DNA from: Betaproteobacteria bacterium
GTDB lineage: Bacteria > Pseudomonadota > Gammaproteobacteria > Burkholderiales > Burkholderiaceae
Direction: 5' to 3'
Assembly: GCA_015654605.1 (NCBI GenBank)
Contig: JAATGO010000081.1
Coordinates: forward strand, 1-11,652
DNA length: 11,652 nt
In this document: piece after piece, positions 1 through 5,770 of the stretch
Numbering within the stretch: position 1 is the first letter of the stretch
How the letters are laid out: each line of letters starts with the position of its first letter
Program-made: the position numbers and the translations under genes
Notes under the pieces: generated by a model
The model's input: the letters and a program-made list of their open reading frames with translations, nothing else
What the model was told of the DNA's origin: nothing
The model's database searches: none

Positions 1-1194
1 CCAGAAGCAGGCCGTGGCACCAGCTTCGGCAATGGCGCACAATTAAGCTATTCCTACGTGGCACCACTAGCAGATCCTTCCGTCTGGACGCACTGGACAC
101 ATTATCTGCTCAGCCCATCATCACCCCTTACTCTGCGCCCCACTACAGACCTTGCACAATGGCATTGGTAATAGCAATTTCTAAAAGCCTGCAATAGCAA
201 TAGTGTACAACGCACAACCATTACCCTGCTTCAGCTCGCCTTTTTAAGCCGGGATACGCTGCAACAATTACGTAATACGCTTCCGTTTGATTTCTCTCAT
301 CGTGTAGCAGGCAAGTTAGTCATGTTTACAGATCCTGCAGGCATCACATCTGCCCGTAAACAAGTGGCGTTCCAATCCAATTATGGCTGTACACAAGAAG
401 TCCTCACTGCAGAACAATGCATCGCCATTGAACCAGCACTAGCCAACACCACGAGGCAACGGTGGGTAGGCGGGGTTTACACGCCAAGCGAAGAAGTCGG
501 TGACTGTGCGCAATTTTGCCATGGTTTGGTGCAACATATGTTGACACAACCCAAATTCCGCTTTCTGCACTCCACCCGTATCACAGGACTGCGCATCGAC
601 AACTTGACGTTACGTGCCGTGCAAACCACCAGCGCTGCGGGAGGAGACAATATCACTGCTGATGCCTTTGTTATGGCATTAGGTGCCAATAGCGCGGCAT
701 TGGCACGCCAGGCAGGATTTACACTACCGGTCTATCCTCTCAAAGGCTATAGCATCACTGTCCCACTTGATACCGACACCGCACAAACTGCAGCGCCACA
801 GATATCGATCACCGATATTTCCCAAAAAATCGTCTACGCACGACTCGCAAACCATCTACGCGTCGCTGGTCGCGTAGAGTTAGTTGGCATGGATCAGCGC
901 ATCTCGCATAAAGCCATTGCCGAACTACAGCACAATACTCGCACATTGTTTCCTGGTACTCTCGACGATAATGCCACTGACAACAACCGCCTCTCTCCAT
1001 GGAGTGGTTTTCGCCCAGCAACACCAAGCGGCATTCCCATCATTGGTGCATCCCCCATCAAACATCTTTACTTGAATGTTGGTCAAGGCAGTCTCGGATG
1101 GACACTCGCATGCGGTAGCGCTGCGCTGCTCACAGCGCACATCAGTGGTGACAAAACAGCCATTGACGATACGCCTTTCCGTTTTTCAGCCTGA
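1..1194 (+). pseudogene. dadA: D-amino-acid dehydrogenase (DadA family), 5' truncated by window edge and interrupted by two stops
   Basis: One reading frame runs from base 1 to the TGA at 1192-1194 and matches DadA-type flavoproteins, which oxidatively deaminate D-amino acids at the inner membrane. Landmarks are TSFGNGAQLSYSYVAPLADP near the left edge, GGVYTPSEEVGDC in the middle, VYPLKGYS, and the C-terminal FAD-site block SGFRPATPSGIPIIGA followed by NVGQGSLGWTLACGS. The N-terminal GxGxxG nucleotide-binding motif lies left of the window. The frame is broken by TAA TAG at 169-174. Flanking codons (QWHW before, QFLKACN after) still align with the family's QWRWxxxFLRACN region without any length change, so this looks like nonsense substitutions rather than a frameshift. 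The longest residual ORF starts at ATG 322 (290 aa). It has no convincing ribosome-binding site and lacks the N-terminal FAD-binding part, so it is unlikely to be active. A sequencing error is the alternative. Confidence 0.82.
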
Positions 1195-1292
1195 CATTGC
1201 TCCTGCATGTAGCAACAAGAGATTCTCTGCTACACTAGCTTACGTCAATATGACCGATTCACCATAATCATAAATAATACGGAGACTATCCA

Positions 1293-2048
1293 ATGCGTGA
1301 AAACCGCCTGCGCACATTGCATGCGCAAAATAAAGTAGCGATCAATGGATGGGCGTCCATTGGCAATTCGTACGTAGCCGAACTTCTTGCTCATAGTGGT
1401 TTTGATTCGGTAACAGTCGATCTGCAGCACGGTCTGTTTTCCATTGAATCTGCCATACCCATGTTACAAGCCATTTCTACCACAGCAGCAACACCTCTGG
1501 TGCGTTGCACACAAAATCAGCTTGGCGAAATTAACAAATTACTCGATGCCGGTGCCTATGGCATTATTTGCCCTCTCATCAACAGTGCCGATGACGCCAG
1601 GCGATTTGTGCATGCCTGTTACTACTCCCCACATGGGGGCCGCAGCTATGGGCCAGCACGCGGACTCCTATATGGTGGCAAAGATTATTTTGAGCATGCC
1701 AATCAAACGATAATGACCTTGGCAATGATAGAAACCAAGGCAGGCCTACAGACAGCCGAGGAAATTTTAGCGGTACCTCATCTCGATGGCATCTTCATTG
1801 GCCCTAGCGATCTCGCCATTGATCTTGGTCTACCGCCTGATGCATGGCAAGACGAACAACTTTCAACAGCGATACAACACATCATTAAGATGTGCCATGC
1901 TCGTGGAAAATATGTTGGCATTTTCTCCGGTTCTCTAGAAATGGCGAAGTGCATGAAAGCTTATGGTGTCGACATGGTCACTCCAGGCACCGATGTTCAG
2001 CTTTTACTTACGGAAACAACAAAACGTATTGCGACACTTCGCACATAA
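1293..2048 (+). CDS. HpcH/HpaI family aldolase (class II, pyruvate-dependent)
   Basis: This 251-aa protein has the full length and motif order of the HpcH/HpaI family, metal-dependent TIM-barrel aldolases that split 2-keto-3-deoxy acids into pyruvate (or a related keto acid) and an aldehyde. Visible motifs are TVDLQHG (D43, catalytic H46), R71 in PLVRC, MIETKAG with metal ligand E147, and FIGPSDLAIDLG with metal ligand D173. These correspond to H45, R70, E149 and D175 of HpaI. The opening GWASIGNSY and SGFDSVTVDLQHG resemble proteobacterial proteins annotated as 2,4-dihydroxyhept-2-ene-1,7-dioate aldolase, but the substrate cannot be fixed from sequence (HpaI, GarL and RhmA types share these residues). 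GGAG at 1281-1284 lies 8 nt before the ATG. The gene is intact, 98 bp downstream of the broken dehydrogenase and on the same strand, with no hydroxyphenylacetate-pathway neighbours in view. Confidence 0.9.
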   Translation: MRENRLRTLHAQNKVAINGWASIGNSYVAELLAHSGFDSVTVDLQHGLFSIESAIPMLQAISTTAATPLVRCTQNQLGEINKLLDAGAYGIICPLINSADDARRFVHACYYSPHGGRSYGPARGLLYGGKDYFEHANQTIMTLAMIETKAGLQTAEEILAVPHLDGIFIGPSDLAIDLGLPPDAWQDEQLSTAIQHIIKMCHARGKYVGIFSGSLEMAKCMKAYGVDMVTPGTDVQLLLTETTKRIATLRT

Positions 2049-2067
2049 AACTTATTTCATAAAAGGG

Positions 2068-2084
2068 CATGAAAAGCATTCATG
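2068..2084. repeat. Short inverted repeat after the aldolase gene
   Basis: CATGAA, a 5-nt spacer, and TTCATG form a perfect 6-bp inverted repeat beginning 20 nt after the aldolase stop codon. No T tract follows, so it is a poor rho-independent terminator; it could be a weak 3'-end hairpin or chance. Confidence 0.3.
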
Positions 2085-2099
2085 TGTAAATATCTGCAG

Positions 2100-2115
2100 T
2101 ATCAATAAATTGATA
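2100..2115. repeat. Inverted repeat TATCAAT-AA-ATTGATA
   Basis: Perfect 7-bp arms surround a central AA. The size and dyad symmetry would suit a dimeric regulator binding site, but AT-rich DNA produces such repeats by chance and no factor is recognised. Confidence 0.3.
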
Positions 2116-2182
2116 TCATGTGCACGTGTCAAGACAGTGAGATGATGCTCTTTCTTCGCCCTGGTTGATCGCCAAACATCAT

Positions 2183-2205
2183 GCTAACACTTTTAAAGTG
2201 TTAGC
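2183..2205. repeat. Perfect 23-bp palindrome (11-bp arms, 1-nt centre)
   Basis: GCTAACACTTT, a single T, then AAAGTGTTAGC: every base of the two 11-bp arms matches. This is the strongest dyad in the window. In RNA it would fold as an 8-bp GCUAACAC/GUGUUAGC stem capped by a UUUUAAA loop. No T run follows on the plus strand (CAAGAATTAATAATA), so an operator or a bidirectional terminator-like hairpin for transcription leaving the aldolase gene are both possible. It lies 135 bp after the aldolase stop and 724 bp before the kinase start. Confidence 0.55.
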
Positions 2206-2266
2206 CAAGAATTAATAATATTACACAATATTTTTCCTAAACAAAATAAGTACTGTTTATTTTTCC

Positions 2267-2392
2267 ATGTATAGGAAGATAAGTGCACGTTATGGTCAAG
2301 AAGATGCAAACACTCTCTGCCATAACACCTATACGCTATTCAACCGCAGCATTGCGCAATTTCCTCTCAGAACAGCAATAAAAAGCGCTTAG
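2267..2392 (+). CDS. Small hypothetical ORF, 41 aa, doubtful
   Basis: An ATG-initiated frame of 41 codons, starting MYRKISARYGQEDAN and ending FPLRTAIKSA, stops at 2390-2392. There is no clear ribosome-binding site; the bases before the ATG are T-rich. A terminator-like hairpin begins one base after the stop codon, which is the only contextual support. A second frame, open without a start codon from 2326 to 2517, overlaps it and continues with protein-like composition, so the two could be frameshifted pieces of a decayed gene. I recognise no family in either piece. Confidence 0.15.
   Translation: MYRKISARYGQEDANTLCHNTYTLFNRSIAQFPLRTAIKSA
2351..2360. repeat. Perfect 10-bp palindrome ATTGCGCAAT
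   Basis: This fully self-complementary decamer sits in otherwise AT-rich intergenic DNA, inside the doubtful 41-aa ORF. It could be a dimer binding site; no known operator is assigned. Confidence 0.25.
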
Positions 2393-2393
2393 C

Positions 2394-2415
2394 ATTCCAT
2401 ATATTGGAATTTTTT
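2394..2415 (+). terminator. Weak terminator-like hairpin with T run
   Basis: ATTCCA, the loop TATAT and TGGAAT form a 6-bp stem whose last T begins a run of six T (2410-2415). The stem is AT-rich and short, so termination would be weak. It may end transcripts entering from the aldolase side or from the doubtful small ORF just upstream. Confidence 0.35.
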
Positions 2416-2447
2416 AGCAATACAAGCGGACATCTCTGCTCTCTGAC

Positions 2448-2834
2448 TTATCCACAATATGACTCCGAAGCAGAAAATGGCAGCCTTTCCTTTGTATATC
2501 TTTCTCCCAACGCGAAATAATAGGACGAGTATGCCACTATGCGAATAGCATTTCGTACATCAGCGACTGCCATAAAAATACAGAATTTTGTATGATTAAT
2601 TACCGATTCCATTCTTGTGTCACTCACCCAATTAGGTATTGGATATATATCAGAACAGCTAGAACTCATGTTACTAACATTTGTGAGATGCATTACCAGA
2701 ACAGGTATTAGGAAGAAAACAGGTTGAAGGACCGTTCTGGAAGAAAATAAATAAGGGATAACCTGCGGGGGTAATAAAGGAATGAATACATCTACTCCTC
2801 CCTTGAACGTCCCACTCACTGATTTAAATGACAT
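2448..2834 (-). CDS. Hypothetical ORF, 128 aa, doubtful
   Basis: This minus-strand frame lies wholly in the intergenic region and overlaps no recognised gene. Its N-terminal half is hydrophobic (FIPLLPPQVIPYLF and PVFFLIPVLVMHL) and the rest is mixed, ending FSASESYCG. A GGAG lies upstream of the ATG but only 3 nt away, too close to be a good ribosome-binding site. I recognise no domain. It would be transcribed away from the kinase operon and towards the aldolase gene. A chance ORF is at least as likely as a gene. Confidence 0.2.
   Translation of the reverse strand: MSFKSVSGTFKGGVDVFIPLLPPQVIPYLFSSRTVLQPVFFLIPVLVMHLTNVSNMSSSCSDIYPIPNWVSDTRMESVINHTKFCIFMAVADVRNAIRIVAYSSYYFALGERYTKERLPFSASESYCG
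2668..2680. repeat. Inverted repeat ATGTTA-C-TAACAT
   Basis: Perfect 6-bp arms surround a single C, 250 bp before the kinase start. A second, wider pair (CCAGAAC at 2696-2702 and GTTCTGG at 2734-2740) follows it. Both could be regulator sites for the downstream operon, or chance. Confidence 0.25.
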
Positions 2835-2878
2835 GTGCTCCAGTCAACGCAACTACTAAAATGACCGCTTTCTACCGC

Positions 2879-2897
2879 TATCGCCTATCCAGCGATA
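2879..2897. promoter_or_regulatory. Inverted repeat in the leader of the kinase gene
   Basis: TATCGC, a 7-nt spacer, and GCGATA form a perfect 6-bp inverted repeat ending 31 nt before the kinase ATG and 19 nt before its ribosome-binding site. Its position suits an operator or a small leader hairpin for the kinase-regulator-tssA operon. Function is inferred from position only. Confidence 0.35.
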
Positions 2898-2916
2898 ACT
2901 GTAACCAAGTATTGGC

Positions 2917-2922
2917 AGGAGA
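2917..2922 (+). promoter_or_regulatory. Ribosome-binding site of the histidine kinase
   Basis: AGGAGA lies with AGGAG 7 nt before the ATG at 2929, a near-ideal Shine-Dalgarno placement that fixes the kinase start. Confidence 0.75.
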
Positions 2923-2928
2923 CAATTC

Positions 2929-4950
2929 ATGCAAATTATTTTCAAGAATAGTTCGCTACGTCTATTTTTGCATGTGGGCATTTTTGGCACAATTTACTGG
3001 ATAGTTGCCAAAGAGAGTGCATCTTGTCCACATACACAGACATTAGCTGCCAACGTCTGGCCGGCACCCTGTCTAGCGATTGCCATGCTATGGCGTATGC
3101 ACTATCGTCGTTGGCCGCCCTATCTGGTGGCCATATTTATCGCGCTGTTAGTGGAAGATATATTCAGCGGAACAATACAACGTGACAATCTATGGTATGC
3201 CCTACTTAACGTTGCACAAGTTGCACTATGTGCTGGACTTGGGCGCAACCTGGTGGCAATTGATGGAGAATTGGATTCCATCTCCAAATTAATGCGGTTC
3301 ATATTATTGCTACCACTCACAGCCATCATCTTAATCGCATCTTCAGGAGCAACGATTGCAGAACTACCATTATCATCAGGTTGGTGGAAAGAATGGCTGG
3401 TACTTCTTATTGGCAATGGTCTACCAGTTCTCATTCTAGTACCAACATTACTTACCTGGTGCAATGCATCGCATCTCACAAAACTAATAGATAGCAATAA
3501 AATCAGTAATCCCTTACTCGGCAATGTGCTATGCGTACTTGGCATGTTAACGATTATAGGAATCAGTACATGGTTTGATGTTGCTACCGAATTATTAAAG
3601 ATCGTATTGTCACTGGTGCTTATTTCCAGTGCAGTTTATGGCGGCATGAGAAGTGCCACTATCAATGCTGTCACTCTCGCGACCCTTGTCATCATGCTAG
3701 AGATAGGACCTTATAGCCATGATACAGATGGCATATTATACCTACAGGTGGACTTGGCAGGATTAACGCTTCTGTCTTTTTTTGTGGCCATTGCTACAAG
3801 AGAAAGTCAACGCCTCTCCATGGAACTTTCAAAAGCACGGCGCTTGGAGTCAATCGGTTTAATGACTGGTGGTATCGTACATGATGTCAATAATATCATC
3901 GGTGCAGCTGGTGGTTATACAGAGTTAGCCATCGAATACCTTCCTGCCAATTCTCCAGCGCGAGCACCATTACGAGAAGTCACTTCTGCCGTTACACGTT
4001 GCCAAGCGCTCAGTCGGCACATCCTACTGACAGAACGGTATGGCAATCCAGCATATACCGTTCTTAATTTATGTGAGATTGCGACTGAAGCCATGATTCT
4101 GGCCAAGCCACTATGCAAACAGACCGTCACACTAAGCCTGATACTTCCACCATTCTCATTGCCAATACTAGCGCAACGAGATCAAATTCTACGTGCGACT
4201 TTCAATCTCATCAGCAACGCCATTCGCGTTGCTCATTCTCGCGTCATCATTAAACCTGGTACCGGTTTACAGCCAGCGGCCCATCTATGGCATGGTGAAA
4301 TTCTTACTGGGAATTGCTCCTGGATCGAGATCATTGATGATGGCTCAGGTATAGCACCAGAACATATCAAATCTCTATTTGAGCCATTTTTCTCTACTCA
4401 ATCCGCGAGTAGCGGCAATGCAGGTCTTGGACTTGCCATCGTTGCCAGTATTATTCATCAACACCATGGCAGTATTGGTGTGAGCAGTTCAGCCAATGGA
4501 TCGCAATTACAATTATTGCTCCCAAGCGCTGATCATGCCGTTGTCGCACATCAACAATTGCCACTTCCACTCATGGGAAATGGCGAACGTATTTTGTTAT
4601 TGATTGCGCCTGGCGCCATGTGTGACTGCTATGAGCACTGGATTGCCAAACTTGGTTTTGAACCATGCAGTCATACCGATGCGCCATTAGCACTATCTGG
4701 AGATATTGACGCACCTGAAGAACTTTTCTTAATACTCGCTGACATTGATAATCTTCAATTACACGGAATAGCACTTACTGACTACATCCGGACACGATTA
4801 CCAAAAGTCGCGCTCATACTTTTCTCAAAAGAACCTCAACTTTCTGTTATCTCCAACACAGCTGGTGCTGCAGCACTTCCTTATAACTTTGATCAGATAG
4901 CATTGGCAAAGGCTATTGTAATAGCAGGAAAACTAGGGCGTGTCTCATAA
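2929..4950 (+). CDS. Membrane sensor histidine kinase, MASE1-like sensor, C-terminal degenerate receiver (VirA-like role)
   Basis: This 673-aa protein is an inner-membrane kinase, presumably for the regulator encoded 51 nt downstream. Residues 1-290 are a multi-pass hydrophobic region of about eight to ten segments; the stretch around 43-110 (VWPAPCLAIAMLWRMHYRRW, then LWYALLNVAQVALCAGLGR) resembles MASE1 integral-membrane sensors. The phosphoacceptor box is GGIVHDVNN with H318, of the GG-[IV]-H-[DE]-x-NN type found in VirA and NtrB-like kinases. ATP-binding motifs follow: N box NLISNAIRVA (N430), G1 DDGSG (470-474), F-box FEPFFST and G2 GLGLA (499-503). The N box carries Arg where the family usually has Asp. 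From about residue 550 to the end is a receiver-like fold with ILADID (D phospho-site region) but no N-terminal acidic pair and no conserved Lys (LPYNF replaces KPF), so it is probably a regulatory pseudo-receiver. Cys33 lies in the first predicted periplasmic loop. Confidence 0.88.
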   Translation: MQIIFKNSSLRLFLHVGIFGTIYWIVAKESASCPHTQTLAANVWPAPCLAIAMLWRMHYRRWPPYLVAIFIALLVEDIFSGTIQRDNLWYALLNVAQVALCAGLGRNLVAIDGELDSISKLMRFILLLPLTAIILIASSGATIAELPLSSGWWKEWLVLLIGNGLPVLILVPTLLTWCNASHLTKLIDSNKISNPLLGNVLCVLGMLTIIGISTWFDVATELLKIVLSLVLISSAVYGGMRSATINAVTLATLVIMLEIGPYSHDTDGILYLQVDLAGLTLLSFFVAIATRESQRLSMELSKARRLESIGLMTGGIVHDVNNIIGAAGGYTELAIEYLPANSPARAPLREVTSAVTRCQALSRHILLTERYGNPAYTVLNLCEIATEAMILAKPLCKQTVTLSLILPPFSLPILAQRDQILRATFNLISNAIRVAHSRVIIKPGTGLQPAAHLWHGEILTGNCSWIEIIDDGSGIAPEHIKSLFEPFFSTQSASSGNAGLGLAIVASIIHQHHGSIGVSSSANGSQLQLLLPSADHAVVAHQQLPLPLMGNGERILLLIAPGAMCDCYEHWIAKLGFEPCSHTDAPLALSGDIDAPEELFLILADIDNLQLHGIALTDYIRTRLPKVALILFSKEPQLSVISNTAGAAALPYNFDQIALAKAIVIAGKLGRVS

Positions 4951-4990
4951 ATCTCACGAAATATGTTCCCACTCACTCTATATTAAATTG

Positions 4991-4996
4991 AAAGGA
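4991..4996 (+). promoter_or_regulatory. Ribosome-binding site of the response regulator
   Basis: AAAGGA ends 5 nt before the ATG at 5002 and supports that start. There is no obvious internal promoter in the 51-nt gap after the kinase gene. Confidence 0.65.
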
Positions 4997-5001
4997 AAAC
5001 T

Positions 5002-5733
5002 ATGTACCCAAGAAATGATGAAATTCTAATAGTAGACGACGATACTGCAATGCGTACAATGCTTGCACAATATCTTACAAAAAATGGCTATCTGGTAGAA
5101 GAAGCAGGAACCGCTGCTGCAGCCAATACTGCTATCATAAAAAAAACGCATAGCCTGGTACTACTTGATCTCAGTCTACCAGATGGGGATGGCGCTGACT
5201 TGGCTCATAGCTGGCGTGACGACTATGCCATTTCTATTATTTTCATTACTGGCCGAACAGAAGCAGAAGATCGTGTCATGGGATTAGAATCCTATGCAGA
5301 TGATTACATCACCAAACCCTATTCCCTACGCGAAGTACTGGCACGCATACGTGCCGTGATACGCCGATCTTCTCGTTCCGTCCAACTGCCATTGACTCGC
5401 GGAAAACATCCCCGTGCCTATCATTTTTCGGGGTGGAACCTTAACCTGAACACACGTCGCCTTATCTCTCCAGATAGTCGCAACGTGCAACTCACCAATG
5501 CTGAGTTTAATCTTTTGGTTGCTTTCCTCAGCACTCCTGGTCGCATCATATCTCGCGACAAATTATTGGAAAGTACTAGAGCTTTTGATGACATTTATGA
5601 TCGTGCTATTGATGTCCAGATTCTACGCCTTAGACGAAAACTAGAAACCGATCCAAAGCATCCGACATTGCTATGTACAGAACGTGGAGTTGGTTATTTT
5701 TTTTATACTGAAATTGAAACCATATGGCACTAG
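5002..5733 (+). CDS. OmpR/PhoB-class response regulator, VirG-like
   Basis: This 243-aa protein is a complete two-domain transcription factor. The receiver has the acidic pair D12/D13, phospho-acceptor D56 in VLLDLSLPDGDG, T83 in FITGR and K105 in YITKPY, so it should be phosphorylatable. Residues from about 138 form the winged-helix DNA-binding domain. Its blocks GWNLNLNTRRL, LTNAEFNLLVAFL, ISRDKLL, DRAIDVQILRLRRKLE and RGVGYFF resemble VirG of Agrobacterium as I remember it (WTLNLRQRRL, LTAGEFNLLVAFL, DRSIDVLILRLRRKLE) more closely than ArcA, TorR or PhoB. The pairing with an HDVNN-type kinase supports a VirA/VirG-like system. Its position between the kinase and tssA, with gaps of 51 and 37 nt, suggests it controls the T6SS. 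I did not find a convincing vir-box by eye. Confidence 0.93.
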   Translation: MYPRNDEILIVDDDTAMRTMLAQYLTKNGYLVEEAGTAAAANTAIIKKTHSLVLLDLSLPDGDGADLAHSWRDDYAISIIFITGRTEAEDRVMGLESYADDYITKPYSLREVLARIRAVIRRSSRSVQLPLTRGKHPRAYHFSGWNLNLNTRRLISPDSRNVQLTNAEFNLLVAFLSTPGRIISRDKLLESTRAFDDIYDRAIDVQILRLRRKLETDPKHPTLLCTERGVGYFFYTEIETIWH

Positions 5734-5770
5734 ATAAACAATATATCATTTGCTATCTCTGATCTAAATC

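Larger units (their letters stand above)
2049..2928. other. 880-bp AT-rich intergenic region without a convincing gene
   Basis: This stretch separates the aldolase gene from the two-component/T6SS operon. It is clearly more AT-rich than the genes to its left. It holds several short perfect inverted repeats (2068-2084, 2100-2115, 2183-2205, 2351-2360, 2394-2410, 2668-2680, 2879-2897), one of them followed by a T run. The octamer GTGCACGT occurs twice (2120-2127 and 2283-2290), each time closely followed by TCAAGA. Open frames here are short and overlap on both strands; the two longest are listed separately at low confidence. The region probably contains the promoter of the downstream kinase operon, but I could not pick a convincing -35/-10 pair. 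It may also contain the decayed remains of a former gene. Confidence 0.7.

Noticed and set aside
322..1194. Independent 290-aa gene starting at ATG 322
   Set aside because: Upstream sequence in the same frame is homologous to the same protein family, there is no good ribosome-binding site, and the product would lack the FAD-binding N terminus; treated as part of the pseudogene.
1210..1233. Imperfect dyad TAGCA...AGAGA/TCTCT...TGCTA between dadA and the aldolase gene, considered as a terminator
   Set aside because: Asymmetric, low G+C and without a T run; the two genes may share a transcript.
2835..2928. Promoter and vir-box upstream of the kinase
   Set aside because: No convincing -35/-10 pair and no match to a TTNCAATTGNAA-like vir-box could be seen by eye; only the ribosome-binding site and a short inverted repeat are supported.
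2049..2928. tRNA, CRISPR or insertion-sequence remnant in the long gap
   Set aside because: No cloverleaf, no regularly spaced repeats, and no transposase-like frame or terminal inverted repeats were found.
3120..3545. 141-aa minus-strand open frame
   Set aside because: Antisense shadow of the kinase membrane region; low-complexity Ser/Arg-rich translation with no family resemblance.
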